A stretch of DNA of 64,000 bases from Pseudomonas gregormendelii (GCF_017114825.1 NZ_JADEVO010000014.1:61753-125752); one strand, 5' to 3'. Counted from the first letter of the stretch, positions 1 to 9,057 are shown. Made by a program: numbers and translations. Notes: generated by a model not told the origin, from the sequence alone.

Positions 1-724
1 CGTCTCCGGCGCCAGCCGTGGCATTGGTGAAGCCATTGCCAAACTCCTGGCCCAACAAGGCGCCCATGTCATTGTTTCGAGTCGCAAACTCGAAGGCTGC
101 CAGCACGTTGCCGACGCCATCATCGCTGCGGGTGGCAAAGCCACGGCGATCGCCTGTCACATTGGCGAAATGGAACAGATCAGCCAGGTCTTCGCCGGCA
201 TCAAGGAACAGTTCGGCCGTCTCGATATCCTGGTCAACAACGCCGCGACCAACCCGCAGTTCTGCAACGTGCTGGACACCGACCTCGGGGCGTTCCAGAA
301 AACCGTGGACGTGAACATCCGCGGCTACTTCTTCATGTCCGTGGAAGCCGGCAAGCTGATGCGCGAGAACGGCGGTGGCAGCATCATCAACGTGGCATCG
401 ATCAACGGTATTTCCCCGGGAGTGTTCCAGGGCATCTACTCGGTGACCAAAGCTGCCGTGATCAACATGACCAAGGTGTTTGCCAAGGAATGCGCGCAGT
501 TCGGCATCCGTTGCAACGCCCTGCTGCCTGGGCTGACGGACACCAAGTTTGCTTCGGCGCTGGTGAAAAACGATGCAATCCTCAAGACTGCACTGCAGCA
601 GATCCCGCTCAAGCGAGTAGCAGACCCCAGTGAAATGGCCGGGGCGGTGCTTTATCTGGCGAGTGACGCGTCCAGCTACACCACGGGTGTGTCGCTGAAT
701 GTGGATGGCGGGTTCCTCTCCTGA
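1..724 (+). CDS. SDR family NAD(P)-dependent oxidoreductase, 5' end outside the window
   Basis: Short-chain dehydrogenase/reductase that oxidises or reduces a hydroxyl/keto group with NAD(P); the substrate cannot be read. The frame is open from base 2, so the start codon and roughly a dozen residues lie upstream. About 240 residues are visible. Seen in order: the cofactor-binding SGASRGIG right at the left edge, NNAA near visible residue 80, the catalytic serine in NVASING, YSVTK (YxxxK) near residue 146, and a typical SDR ending in NVDGGFLS. Length fits the roughly 250 aa family norm. A terminator-like hairpin follows. It faces away from the Mo-hydroxylase group, so no functional link to it is evident. 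Confidence 0.92.
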   Translation, partial: VSGASRGIGEAIAKLLAQQGAHVIVSSRKLEGCQHVADAIIAAGGKATAIACHIGEMEQISQVFAGIKEQFGRLDILVNNAATNPQFCNVLDTDLGAFQKTVDVNIRGYFFMSVEAGKLMRENGGGSIINVASINGISPGVFQGIYSVTKAAVINMTKVFAKECAQFGIRCNALLPGLTDTKFASALVKNDAILKTALQQIPLKRVADPSEMAGAVLYLASDASSYTTGVSLNVDGGFLS

Positions 725-733
725 TCTGAGTTG

Positions 734-759
734 ACGCACACCCCTTAGGGGGTATGCGT
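734..759. terminator. Hairpin between convergent genes, probable bidirectional terminator
   Basis: Arms ACGCACACCCC and GGGGGTATGCGT pair over about ten bases with one mismatch and a four-base loop. The hairpin sits ten bases after the SDR stop and 24 bases beyond the stop of the opposing lipoprotein gene. The U-tract on either side is weak, so termination efficiency is uncertain. Confidence 0.55.
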
Positions 760-782
760 TAAACCAATATCGATTGAAAAAC

Positions 783-1007
783 CTATTGGGTGACGCACCG
801 GGTCAGCTCGGTCACTCGCGTAACTTGCCCGCTCTCCCCACGCACGTCGCCCTGGACATCAGTGCTTTCGATCATTTCGCAGGTACGTTCCAGAGGTGGT
901 GGTGCCGGTGGGGGTGGCGGCGGAGGCGGACTGGCGCAGCCGCCGAGGATCAGTGCGCAAAGGGCAAGCGACAGCGGCGAAAAAACGCGTTTCCCAAGAC
1001 TTTTCAT
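783..1007 (-). CDS. Small proline-rich lipoprotein
   Basis: Predicted 74 aa lipoprotein of unknown function. A basic N-terminus and a hydrophobic stretch lead to the lipobox LGGC with the lipidated cysteine at residue 24. The mature part opens with an oligoproline tract (eight prolines, Ala, three prolines) and then carries two more cysteines near residues 43 and 71 that could form a disulfide. The tract would act as a rigid spacer from the membrane. A weak AGG precedes the ATG. It is a single gene, convergent with the SDR gene. The opposite strand is also open here, but only because CCG/GGC runs lack stops. Confidence 0.75.
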   Translation of the reverse strand: MKSLGKRVFSPLSLALCALILGGCASPPPPPPPPAPPPLERTCEMIESTDVQGDVRGESGQVTRVTELTRCVTQ

Positions 1008-1148
1008 AGGCTGACCTGCGGTAAGTTATCGACACTTTCGGCAACCTGACGACAACATCGCGAAGCCGCGCGCTGGCTACAGAAAATAATACCTTCGCAT
1101 TTCTTATAGCCTAGCCTGCCGCCAACGCCAGTAAATGGCCACTCTGGA

Positions 1149-1397
1149 CTATAAAGGGCCTAATTGGCGCAAGTTGTTACTCTCGAGTTCATAACGCAAT
1201 TCTTCGACCAGCGCGGCGACCGCATCAGGTGTTCGCAGATTGACGACGCTCAACCCGCTGACCACCAGGTCGACCTGACCTGAAGTCGGATGATAGAGCT
1301 TCACCGTGAGCGAGCTGTCGCCCGTCAGGCTGCAGTCACAGGCCAGCGGAGGGAAGCTCTGCTCCAGTTGGGTACGCAATTGCACGAGAGAAATCAT
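1149..1397 (-). CDS. DUF1652 family protein
   Basis: An 82 aa protein that I recognise as a DUF1652 member, a small family of unknown function found mostly in Pseudomonas. The body is an alternating beta/turn pattern (SLTVKLYHPTSGQVDLVVSG) followed by a helical end (AVAALVEELRYELE). No signal peptide or membrane segment is visible, so it is probably cytoplasmic. The ATG is preceded by AAGGTG at normal spacing. It stands alone: the next gene upstream on this strand starts beyond a gap, and no operon partner is visible. Confidence 0.8.
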   Translation of the reverse strand: MISLVQLRTQLEQSFPPLACDCSLTGDSSLTVKLYHPTSGQVDLVVSGLSVVNLRTPDAVAALVEELRYELESNNLRQLGPL

Positions 1398-1592
1398 AGG
1401 GATTCACCTTGGCACTGGCGCAAAATGGATCGATATGTCGATGTTTTCGCTATCAATGTTGCTGTTCCTTGAGATGTACCGTTGGGGCACCACAGGTCTT
1501 TCCAGCACCTGTATCGCACCCTCTCAGATTACGAACAGGAAGAGTCGCCAGACACATCCAATTGCACCCCATCACCTAGTGCATTTGCACCC

Positions 1593-3089
1593 CTAACGCT
1601 GCCCCTTGGTGCGCCATTCCCCCGAGAACAATCCACGCTCCCGTGCCCACACGATGGCCTCGCTGCGGCTGTGGACATCGAGTTTGGAATAGATGGTCGA
1701 CACATGGTTACGCACCGTGTTGGGTGCCAGCTTCAATCGCGCCGCAATCTCCTTGTCGGCCAGGCCCTCACAGATCAACCCCAGCACATCGCGTTCGCGC
1801 GCCGTCAGCTCGGCTAATGACACGCTGGGCAGTTTCGGTGAATTGACGCTCTTCACGTTGGCGAGCTTTTCAATCAGCGTCCGGCTGAACCAGGAAGCGT
1901 CCTTCATCACTTCCTCGATCGCCGCCACCAGTTCCAGCTCGGTGCGCTTGCGTTCGGTGATGTCCATCATCACCAGCAGGTAAGACGGATGGTCCTGGAT
2001 ATTCACAGTGTCGGCCGAGATGGCGCAGTCGAGCAATTCAGCCGTTTTCTTGCGCAGGCCGACGTCGATGCGGTCCAGCCTTGCAGTTTTTTCCAGGGCG
2101 GCGAACAGACGAGTCTGGGCCCCCTTGTCATGAAAGAAACCGATCTCGGCAACCGTTTTGCCCAGCACTTCTTCACTCGGATAGGCAAAGGTATCGAGGA
2201 ACGCTTCGTTGACATCCATCACCACCTGATCGGCAGCCCCGCACACCAGGATCGGCACCGGCGACAGGCGAAACGCCTTGGCAAATCGCTCCTCGCTCTG
2301 GCGCAACGCAACCTCGGCCTTGTGTCGGGGCTCAATGTCGACGAAGGAAAACAGCATGCAGTCTTCCTCGTTGAACGCCAATGGCTGGCCAGCCACTATC
2401 ACCTGCTTGCTGCCGCCCTCGGGCAATGTCAGCTCGGCCTGCATTTGCGGAATGGTGGCGTGCTCGCGCAGGCGCTCGATGGCCAGCTCCCTGCGCTCGG
2501 CCCCTTCGAGAATGTCCAGCTCGTAGGTCGATGCACCGATCACCTGATCCCGGGTATAGCCGGTCATTTCCAGGAAACCGGCATTGACCTTGATATAGCG
2601 CAGATCGCTCAGGCGACAGATCACCGCCGGCGCGGGGTTGGCGTTGAAGGTCCTTTCGAAGCGCTGTTCGGCGCTGGCCCATTCGGTGACATCGTCCATG
2701 ATCAGCACCAGCGACTCGGGATCGCCGCGACTGTTGGTCAGAACCCGGCTGCGCACGTTGTGCACCCAGGTACGCTCCTCATCATCGGTGCGGGTCACCT
2801 CGACCAGCACGTCACTGAAGGTCTCGCCACGGCCCACGCGGCTGATCGGATAATTGTCGAACACTACCGGGTGGTTGTTGCGATAACGCAGGGCGAAGCG
2901 CTTGGCGTATTCCTGGGCATTGGCACCCAGGTCACCCAGTTGCTCGACGCCATGCATGGACAGTGCAGCTTCGTTCGCCCAGATGATGGTCTGGTCTAGC
3001 TCCAGCAAAATCACCCCGTCGGACAGGCCAGCGATGATCTGCTGGAGATGGCGGCGATTGGTTTCGGTGGTCAGGACGTCCTGGCTCAT
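1593..3089 (-). CDS. Triple-PAS sensor with LuxR-type DNA-binding domain
   Basis: One-component cytoplasmic regulator of 498 aa. Three PAS modules follow one another: about residues 10-130 (starting LQQIIAGLSDGVILLEL), 140-260 and 265-385. A linker then leads to a C-terminal LuxR/GerE helix-turn-helix (LTARERDVLGLICEGLADKE ... NTVRNHVSTIYSKLDVHS). No receiver or kinase domain and no membrane segment are present, so ligand or redox sensing by PAS is coupled directly to DNA binding. The start at 3089 is chosen because GGAG lies six bases upstream and PAS-1 starts just after it; the longer open frame to 3305 lacks homology. It lies downstream of the LysR and Mo-hydroxylase genes on the same strand and may control them. 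The signal is unknown. Confidence 0.88.
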   Translation of the reverse strand: MSQDVLTTETNRRHLQQIIAGLSDGVILLELDQTIIWANEAALSMHGVEQLGDLGANAQEYAKRFALRYRNNHPVVFDNYPISRVGRGETFSDVLVEVTRTDDEERTWVHNVRSRVLTNSRGDPESLVLIMDDVTEWASAEQRFERTFNANPAPAVICRLSDLRYIKVNAGFLEMTGYTRDQVIGASTYELDILEGAERRELAIERLREHATIPQMQAELTLPEGGSKQVIVAGQPLAFNEEDCMLFSFVDIEPRHKAEVALRQSEERFAKAFRLSPVPILVCGAADQVVMDVNEAFLDTFAYPSEEVLGKTVAEIGFFHDKGAQTRLFAALEKTARLDRIDVGLRKKTAELLDCAISADTVNIQDHPSYLLVMMDITERKRTELELVAAIEEVMKDASWFSRTLIEKLANVKSVNSPKLPSVSLAELTARERDVLGLICEGLADKEIAARLKLAPNTVRNHVSTIYSKLDVHSRSEAIVWARERGLFSGEWRTKGQR

Positions 3090-3231
3090 TGGATCTCCAC
3101 TGATATATCCGCACCAACCCGTGGTGCTCTGTGAAGATGTCGACCGCAACCATTTGCGTAAGTGCGAATAAGTCTTGTACACGGCCCTGTAGCCGATGCC
3201 GAATTCTGTGGGTGCAAGGCTGTGGGAGCGT

Positions 3232-4125
3232 CTAACGGGGCGCACCTTCGACGACCAACTCGCGCAACGTATCAAGGAACAGCTTGAGCACCGGCGATTC
3301 ATCATCGGCGCGGTAGGTGGCGTACAGCGGCACCTCGGGCAGTGCCGGGCTCAACCGACGGAACACCAGCCCGGCGGGCGCCAGCTGTTCGATCGAGGCT
3401 GGCAGCAAGGCCACACCGAATCCTGCGCGGACCAGGCTGAGCAGGGTCTGTACCTCGATCACCTGTTGGCGGATCTGCGGGGTGAATCCAGCCTTGATAC
3501 AACACTGGAAGAGAAAATCGGCAAACCTCGATTGCTTGAGTTCCAGTGCCACGAAAGGTTCTGCCGCGAGGTCGGCGGGCGCCAGCACTTCGCGTTGCGC
3601 CAATGGATGGTCCACCGGCATGACCACCCGGATCGGTTCATAAATCAGCAGTTCGTTACGCAGGCCCGGATCGTCGTAGCCGACCCGAAACACGCAGGCG
3701 TCAATACGCTTTTCCTTCAAGGCCTTGACCTGAGCCGCCGGAGTCATCTCGTGCAACCGCCAGTTGACCTGCGGATAGCGCTCGCGAAAAAGGTGCAGGG
3801 CCCGCGGCAGCACGCCGACCATCACCGAGCTGATCATGCCAATCTCCAGCTCGCCCAACTGGCCGCGACCGGTCTGGCGGGTCAGGTCCAGCGCGCGGTT
3901 CAGTTGTTCGAACACCAGGGGCGCCTGCTCCTTGAGCATCTGCCCCGCCGCCGTCAGTTCGACCCGATGGTGGCTGCGCTCGAACAGCGGCGTACCAAGC
4001 TCTTCCTCAAGCAGGCGTATCTGCTGGCTCAGTGGTGGCTGACAGATGTGCAACCGCGACGCGGCCCGACCGAAATGCAGCTCTTCGGCCAAGGCCATGA
4101 AGTACCGCAACAAGCGCAGGTCCAT
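3232..4125 (-). CDS. LysR family transcriptional regulator
   Basis: A 297 aa LysR-type regulator. The winged HTH occupies residues 1-60 (MDLRLLRYFMALAEELHFGR start, then ASRLHICQPPLSQQIRLLEE), and a periplasmic-binding-protein-like effector domain fills residues 90-295. The N-terminus resembles the BenM/CatM-like group that controls aromatic catabolism. It begins six bases after the stop of the molybdopterin subunit gene on the same strand, so it is probably co-transcribed with the hydroxylase and may autoregulate that unit. The effector is unknown. Confidence 0.9.
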   Translation of the reverse strand: MDLRLLRYFMALAEELHFGRAASRLHICQPPLSQQIRLLEEELGTPLFERSHHRVELTAAGQMLKEQAPLVFEQLNRALDLTRQTGRGQLGELEIGMISSVMVGVLPRALHLFRERYPQVNWRLHEMTPAAQVKALKEKRIDACVFRVGYDDPGLRNELLIYEPIRVVMPVDHPLAQREVLAPADLAAEPFVALELKQSRFADFLFQCCIKAGFTPQIRQQVIEVQTLLSLVRAGFGVALLPASIEQLAPAGLVFRRLSPALPEVPLYATYRADDESPVLKLFLDTLRELVVEGAPR

Positions 4126-4131
4126 GGCGGT

Positions 4132-6318
4132 TTACCCAAGGGTCAGTGGTGTCGAGCGCTGACGCACGCCCGTCAGGCTGAACAGCGCGTTGGCAATGGC
4201 CGGGGCCACCGACGGGCTGCCCAGCTCACCGACGCCCCCTGGTTTACCCGGTTCGCCGTCGAGCACCAGGATGTCTACCTGCGGCATGTCGGACATGCGC
4301 GGCACCCGGTAATCATGGAAGTTGCTCTGCACCACCTGGCCCTGCTTGATGTCCATGCGGTCGAACAGGGCGTGACCAAGGCCCCACATCAGGCCGCCGT
4401 AGATTTGTTCCTCGACGCCGCCAGGCGACACGGCCAGGCCGCAATCCACCACGCACGTGAGCTTCTCCACGCGAATCACTCCGTCCTTTCTGGCCACCCG
4501 CGCCACCACGGCGATAAAGCTGGTGTAACCCTGATTGGTGGCAATCCCCAGGGCCGTGCCTTCCGGTAGCGGCTGGCCCCAGCCCGCACGCTCGGCGGCA
4601 CTTTTGAGCACCGCGACATGACGCGGCCGCTCGTGCATGTGGGCCAGCCGAAAGGCCAGGGGATCCTCTGCGGCACCCTGCGCAAGCTCGTCCATGAAGC
4701 TTTCCACGGCGAACACGTTGGGGATGAAGCTCACCGAGCGATACCAGCCGCTCGGCACCTGGCTTTCGTGTTTGACCCAGACCAGGTCCAGGTTCGCCGG
4801 GCGATACGCAAAGTCCCACGCGGTGAGCGCTTCGGTGGTGCTGTAGTCCATGCGGTCAGGCCGTTCAAAATAGCCCGGCTCCCACTGCTCCGGCGAGGCC
4901 GGCGACACGGCTTCAAGGCGCAAGGCCGTCAGGCGGCCCTGGGCGTCGAGTGCGCCTTTGGCCCTGTGCAACGTGGCCGGGTGCATGAACAGCGAGCGCA
5001 TTTCATCTTCACGGCTGTTCATCAGCTTCACCGGGACCTTGGCCTGTTGCGCCAGGTACGCCACTTCGAACAGCCAGTAATTGGCCTCCCGTGCGCCGAA
5101 ACTGCCACCGGAGACCATCTCATTGATGGTGACGTTGTCCTTGGCGATACGGCACACCACGTGCGCCGCCTCCAATGCCGAAGACGGCACCTGTACGCCG
5201 CCCCAATAGGTGATGGCGTGGTCCTTGACCTGGGCGGTGATGCAGATCGGTTCCAGAGGGTTCTGGACTTTGTAGGGCATGCGGTAATCAGCTTCCAGCA
5301 GCCGGGCCGCGCCTGGCCATTGAGCGTTGACATCACCCGCCTGCATCGCCGTGACCCGCAGCGCGGTTTTATCAGCCAGCGCCGCCGCCTGGGCTGTGGC
5401 CAGCTGATCGCTGTCGAACCCGGCGAGGGGCGACTCGCTCCATTGCACCACCAGCAGCGCCCGCCCCTGCTGCGCGGCCCAGTAAGTGTCGGCCAATACT
5501 GCGACACCTTCCTGATTGCCGCCGAGCACGTCGGGACGGCCCGGTACCGCGATCACCTTGCGCACACCCGGGACCTGCAATGCTGCTGTGCTATCCACCT
5601 TCAAGACTTTCGCCCCCACCACCGGGGTGCGCAGGATCACCGCCACCAACAGGTCGGGCAATTGCACATCGATGCTGTACTTGAAACGTCCGCAGACCTT
5701 CGCCGCCGCATCGCGTTTATGGCGCAATTTGCCGATGTACTTGAACTGCGCGGGGTCCTTGAGCTTGACGGCTGTGGGCGCCGGCAAGTGCGCGGCCACA
5801 CTCACCAGTTCGCCATAACCCAGGCTGCGCTGGCTGGTGCTGTGAACCACCCAGCTGTCAGGGCTGACCTGCCACTGCCTTGCCGCTGCCGCGATCAACA
5901 ACGCCCGCGCGGTGGCGCCCGCCATGCGCAGGCGATCATATTCCAGCGACACACTGGTGCTGCCCCCGGTGGAATAGACTTTCCACACCGGGTGGATATA
6001 GGTTTCGAAGAAGGGGTTTTCCGGCGAGATGACCTGCACGGTCATCGGGTTGACGTCCAGCTCCTCCGCCACGCACGCGGCCAGTGCGGTGTGGGTGCCG
6101 GTGCCGGAATCGTGTTTGTGCACCACCAGTTTGACCGTGCCATCGGGCAATACCCGCACCCAGGCATTCGGCTCAAAGACAGTGGCAGGCGCCGGCGCTT
6201 TCGGGTCGCTGGCGCTGATGCCGGCGGGCAGGTAGAAGGCAACAGCCAAACCCGCAGCAACGGTGGCGCTGTGCTTGAGAAACTGCCGGCGTGGCAGCTC
6301 GATCCGGTTGCTCGTCAT
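4132..6318 (-). CDS. Molybdopterin-binding subunit of a periplasmic xanthine-dehydrogenase-family hydroxylase
   Basis: Large subunit (728 aa) of an isoquinoline-1-oxidoreductase (IorB)-type molybdenum hydroxylase, which inserts a water-derived oxygen next to a ring nitrogen or on an aldehyde carbon. A Tat signal is visible at the N-terminus (LPRRQFLKHS followed by a hydrophobic stretch), so the folded cofactor-loaded enzyme is probably exported. The Mo-cofactor region contains GGSFGAREANYW, and the C-terminus contains GELGSPSVAPA with the expected catalytic Glu. The ATG at 6318 overlaps the TGA of the small-subunit gene (TGATG) and follows GGAGG; a GTG one codon earlier is an alternative. No cytochrome c subunit gene, common in this family, is adjacent. 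The substrate is unknown; N-heterocycle use is inferred from the neighbourhood. Confidence 0.9.
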   Translation of the reverse strand: MTSNRIELPRRQFLKHSATVAAGLAVAFYLPAGISASDPKAPAPATVFEPNAWVRVLPDGTVKLVVHKHDSGTGTHTALAACVAEELDVNPMTVQVISPENPFFETYIHPVWKVYSTGGSTSVSLEYDRLRMAGATARALLIAAAARQWQVSPDSWVVHSTSQRSLGYGELVSVAAHLPAPTAVKLKDPAQFKYIGKLRHKRDAAAKVCGRFKYSIDVQLPDLLVAVILRTPVVGAKVLKVDSTAALQVPGVRKVIAVPGRPDVLGGNQEGVAVLADTYWAAQQGRALLVVQWSESPLAGFDSDQLATAQAAALADKTALRVTAMQAGDVNAQWPGAARLLEADYRMPYKVQNPLEPICITAQVKDHAITYWGGVQVPSSALEAAHVVCRIAKDNVTINEMVSGGSFGAREANYWLFEVAYLAQQAKVPVKLMNSREDEMRSLFMHPATLHRAKGALDAQGRLTALRLEAVSPASPEQWEPGYFERPDRMDYSTTEALTAWDFAYRPANLDLVWVKHESQVPSGWYRSVSFIPNVFAVESFMDELAQGAAEDPLAFRLAHMHERPRHVAVLKSAAERAGWGQPLPEGTALGIATNQGYTSFIAVVARVARKDGVIRVEKLTCVVDCGLAVSPGGVEEQIYGGLMWGLGHALFDRMDIKQGQVVQSNFHDYRVPRMSDMPQVDILVLDGEPGKPGGVGELGSPSVAPAIANALFSLTGVRQRSTPLTLG

Positions 6319-6782
6319 CACGCCTCCTTCGGCGCATCGGCTGCGCGCTTGATCGCCTTATTGATGCGCCCGTACGTGCCGCAGCGGCACAGGTTGCCGG
6401 ACATCGCATCGCGGATCGACTCATCGGTGACCGCCGCCCCGGTGATGAGCAGCGCCGCCGCCGACATGATCTGGCCGGATTGACAGTAGCCGCATTGCGG
6501 GACATCTTCGGCAACCCAGGCCAGTTGCAGCGGATGCTGCCCGGTGGGCGACAAACCTTCGATGGTTGTGATGCGGTGCCCCGCCACCGCCGCCACCGGT
6601 AACTGGCAGGAACGCACTGCGACCCCGTCCAGGTGCACCGTGCAGGCTCCGCACAGCCCCATGCCGCAGCCGAACTTTGTGCCGGTGAGTTTCAAGTGGT
6701 CACGCAACACCCATAACAAGGGCATGGAGGGCGCAGTCTCTACCAGCTCGTGTCGTTCGCCGTTTACCGTGAATTCGATCAT
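6318..6782 (-). CDS. (2Fe-2S)-binding subunit of the molybdenum hydroxylase
   Basis: Small electron-transfer subunit (154 aa, IorA type). The N-terminal plant-ferredoxin fold has Cys39, Cys44, Cys47 and Cys59 ([17 protein letters not shown]). The C-terminal helical domain has the second cluster ligands in QCGYCQSGQ and NLCRCGTY. Both [2Fe-2S] sites are therefore intact. The start at 6782 has GGAG seven bases upstream; the longer frame to 7307 runs antisense through the divergent LysR gene and is spurious. It has no Tat signal of its own and is probably exported with the large subunit. It is first in the operon, overlapping the next gene. Confidence 0.92.
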   Translation of the reverse strand: MIEFTVNGERHELVETAPSMPLLWVLRDHLKLTGTKFGCGMGLCGACTVHLDGVAVRSCQLPVAAVAGHRITTIEGLSPTGQHPLQLAWVAEDVPQCGYCQSGQIMSAAALLITGAAVTDESIRDAMSGNLCRCGTYGRINKAIKRAADAPKEA

Positions 6783-6900
6783 TGTCAGGCTCCAAAAGAG
6801 CGGCCCGCCTTTGTGCGGGCCTGGTGATCGAATAGTGGTAACCGCAGGCCAATCGGGCCAGCGACGATTTCTGCCACCCTGTGTAAGTAGGACTAACAGC

Positions 6901-7791
6901 ATGTACAAACGATACCCGTCGGTACAGTCCATGAGCGCATTCATCCAGGCTGCGCGCAGCGGCAGTTTTTCCAGCGCTGCGCGCAAGCTCGACTTGACCC
7001 ACAGCGCCATCAGCCAGCAGATCCGTGCCCTGGAAGACTTCATCGGCCAGCCGTTGTTCGTGCGCGAAGGCGGTGGCAGCAAGCTGACCGATGCCGGCCA
7101 GTTGTTCGCCAGCGTGCTCTCTGACGGCCTGGCACAAATCGACCGCGCGCTGTCCTCAGTGAAGAACCGCAGCGTGGCGCAGCGGCTGACGCTCGATGTC
7201 GACAGCGAACTGGCGCAGAGCTGGCTCAACCCACGCTTGCCCGAGCTTCTGGATTTACTGCCCGGGCATGAAGTCGTGATGCTGTCGGTGCCACGCTCGG
7301 ATCGCACTTCGTTCGAGCGGGTGGACCTGGCATTGCGTTATGGCTATGGCGACTGGGAAGACTGCGAGATGACGCAGATCTGCGGTGACCGGGTCATGGC
7401 GGTGGCCTCCCCCGGACTGCTTGAGCGGCACGGTCTGCAGCTGCCGATGACGCCGGCGCAGGTGTTGCAATTGCCGTTGCTGGGCTACACGCGTCGGTCG
7501 TGGATTCCGTGGCTGGATGCCGCGGGATTAACCCCCACCGAGCCGGCCGCGCGGGTTATTTTCGATAATGCGGCGAACCTGATTGCGGCGGCTGAAGCGG
7601 GGGTCGGTGCGGGATTGGTGCGTGGGCTGTTGGCAGCAGATGCGTTGCGCGCGGGGCGCTTGGTTGAACTGAACACCGCGCAGATCCCGGCGCATTACAA
7701 CCTGTATGCGGTGTGGCCGCCGGGGCAAGCCGAGCGCGTGGCGCCGGTGGTTGAGGTGATCAAGCAGCTGGCCTTGCGTACAGAATCCTGA
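6901..7791 (+). CDS. LysR family regulator (GcvA-like), divergent from the Mo-hydroxylase
   Basis: A 296 aa LysR-type regulator. The N-terminus [20 protein letters not shown] begins the HTH, with [18 protein letters not shown] as recognition region and an effector domain from about residue 95. The sequence style ([14 protein letters not shown]) is that of the GcvA group. The ATG at 6901 is chosen because the HTH begins there; in-frame codons upstream reach back through the [2Fe-2S] gene. Ribosome binding is weak. The 118-base gap to the divergent hydroxylase operon is the classic LysR arrangement, so that operon is its most likely target. Confidence 0.9.
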   Translation: MYKRYPSVQSMSAFIQAARSGSFSSAARKLDLTHSAISQQIRALEDFIGQPLFVREGGGSKLTDAGQLFASVLSDGLAQIDRALSSVKNRSVAQRLTLDVDSELAQSWLNPRLPELLDLLPGHEVVMLSVPRSDRTSFERVDLALRYGYGDWEDCEMTQICGDRVMAVASPGLLERHGLQLPMTPAQVLQLPLLGYTRRSWIPWLDAAGLTPTEPAARVIFDNAANLIAAAEAGVGAGLVRGLLAADALRAGRLVELNTAQIPAHYNLYAVWPPGQAERVAPVVEVIKQLALRTES

Positions 7792-7792
7792 C

Positions 7793-7891
7793 GCCATCGC
7801 TGGCAAGCCAGCTCCCACAGGGATCAAAGTGTTGACCCAGTCTTTCTGACAACACAAAAACCTGTGGGAGCTGGCTTGCCAGCGATGAGGC
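7793..7891. repeat. REP doublet (REPIN), GTGGGAGCTGGC class
   Basis: Two inverted copies of a REP unit, GCTGGCAAGCCAGCTCCCAC at the left and its complement GTGGGAGCTGGCTTGCCAGC at the right, are separated by about 40 bases. It begins two bases after the LysR stop and could form a large cruciform or transcript hairpin acting as a 3' end. Confidence 0.85.
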
Positions 7892-8123
7892 CCGCCCAGT
7901 CAATACGAAACCATATCGAACGCATATCACCTCCCCGCCCAATTAATATTGTACGAACCCTGCCCCCCCTTCCAATACTCCTCCCCAAGCAGCCAGCGTC
8001 CCGAGCCGGATGCGACCAGGCGAGGGAATGCGCAGCCTGCTGCGCATAGAAATGGCCGATTGCCCGGACGTGGCTGCTAGCGAACCGCAAGGTTCCCTTT
8101 CCGCTATCAGGAGATCGACTTCA
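7892..8123 (+). promoter_or_regulatory. Leader region of the amidohydrolase/UbiD gene set
   Basis: Gap between the REP doublet and the first amidohydrolase gene. It holds a short AT-rich stretch with AATTAATATTGT near 7940-7951, which could serve as a -10/UP region, then a C-rich run, and an AGGAG ribosome site at 8109-8113. No clear -35 element, hairpin or small gene was recognised. Any promoter for the 8.1-16.2 kb set most likely lies here. Confidence 0.35.
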
Positions 8124-9053
8124 ATGATCATCGATATCAGCTGCTATCCCACCGATCTGGTGGACCTCGCCTGGAGGCATGACGGTGACCCGTTCACCGG
8201 CGAGCGTCTGCTGGAGATGATGGATGGCCCGTACATGGTCAACGGCAAACCTCGCCGCATCGACAAAGCCTTCATCCAGCCCCCCCAGGGCAACACCATC
8301 TACACCTGGACCGACGGCGACCTGACAGGTCGCGAGTCCATCGACGCTTACATGGCCTACACCCTGAAGATGGTCCAGACCTACCCTGATCGTTTCATTG
8401 GCTGCTTTGTCTACAACCCGCGTTGCGGAGTGCAGAACGGCGTCGAGGCGATCGAACGCTACGTCAAGGAACACGGGTTCAAGATGGTGCAAATGCAGGC
8501 CAACATGCATGCCTATCGCCCGGACCGCGCCTTGGACTGGGTGCGTCCGGCCTTCGAGAAATGCGCCGAACTCGGCATCCCGGTCAAGCTGCACACCGGT
8601 GATGGCCCCTACAGCATCCCGTCGGAATGGGTGCCGATGATCAAGGAGTTTCCCAACGTCGATTTCATCATGGCGCACTTCGGCGTGCAGACCGGTGGCG
8701 TCTACGTGTTCGAACCCATGCAATGGGCCATGGAACTGCCCAACGTCTACTGCGAATCAGGCTGGTGCCTGCAATCGCGGATCGTCGAATTCGCCAAGGT
8801 GCTGCCCACCCACAAAATCCTCTTCGGCACCGACACACCCCCCAACGAGCCGGGCATGTGGCTGCGCCTGCTGGAAGTGCTGTGCCACGAGCCGCCGCAG
8901 GGCCTGAACCTCGACGAGGACACCCTCGAAGACTACCTGGGCAACAACACCGCACGGATGATCGGCCTCGAGCCGACTGCGCCGCCGCGTTCCGTGTCCG
9001 AAGCCGAGGCGCAACTCAAGCGCCCCGTCACCACCCAACTGGCCAGGAGCTGA
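8124..9053 (+). CDS. Amidohydrolase-2 paralogue lacking the N-terminal HxH metal motif
   Basis: A 309 aa member of the amidohydrolase_2 (ACMSD/resorcylate decarboxylase-like) family. It is closely similar over its whole length to the next gene. Where that gene has MIIDTHLHPT, this one has MIIDISCYPT, so both histidines of the HxH metal site are replaced (Ser6, Tyr8). Later family residues remain: His in KLHTGDGPY, His in MAHFGVQTGG and Asp in LFGTDTPPNEPG. It may be a non-metal or partner subunit in a heteromer with the next protein, or use a different chemistry. The ATG has AGGAG ten bases upstream; four bases separate its stop from the next start. Confidence 0.88.
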   Translation: MIIDISCYPTDLVDLAWRHDGDPFTGERLLEMMDGPYMVNGKPRRIDKAFIQPPQGNTIYTWTDGDLTGRESIDAYMAYTLKMVQTYPDRFIGCFVYNPRCGVQNGVEAIERYVKEHGFKMVQMQANMHAYRPDRALDWVRPAFEKCAELGIPVKLHTGDGPYSIPSEWVPMIKEFPNVDFIMAHFGVQTGGVYVFEPMQWAMELPNVYCESGWCLQSRIVEFAKVLPTHKILFGTDTPPNEPGMWLRLLEVLCHEPPQGLNLDEDTLEDYLGNNTARMIGLEPTAPPRSVSEAEAQLKRPVTTQLARS

Positions 9054-9057
9054 ATCG

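Noticed and set aside
790..1014. Glycine-rich small frame on the plus strand
   Set aside because: It is the complement of the oligoproline tract of the lipoprotein; the minus frame has a lipobox while this one has no supporting feature.
4618..6483. A 621-codon open frame on the plus strand
   Set aside because: It is antisense to the molybdopterin subunit and the [2Fe-2S] gene, lacks any recognisable domain, and is rich in His, Arg and Gln as expected from reading high-GC third positions backward.
6544..6900. N-terminal extension of the GcvA-like LysR gene
   Set aside because: It reads antisense through the [2Fe-2S] subunit gene; the LysR HTH begins exactly at the ATG at 6901.
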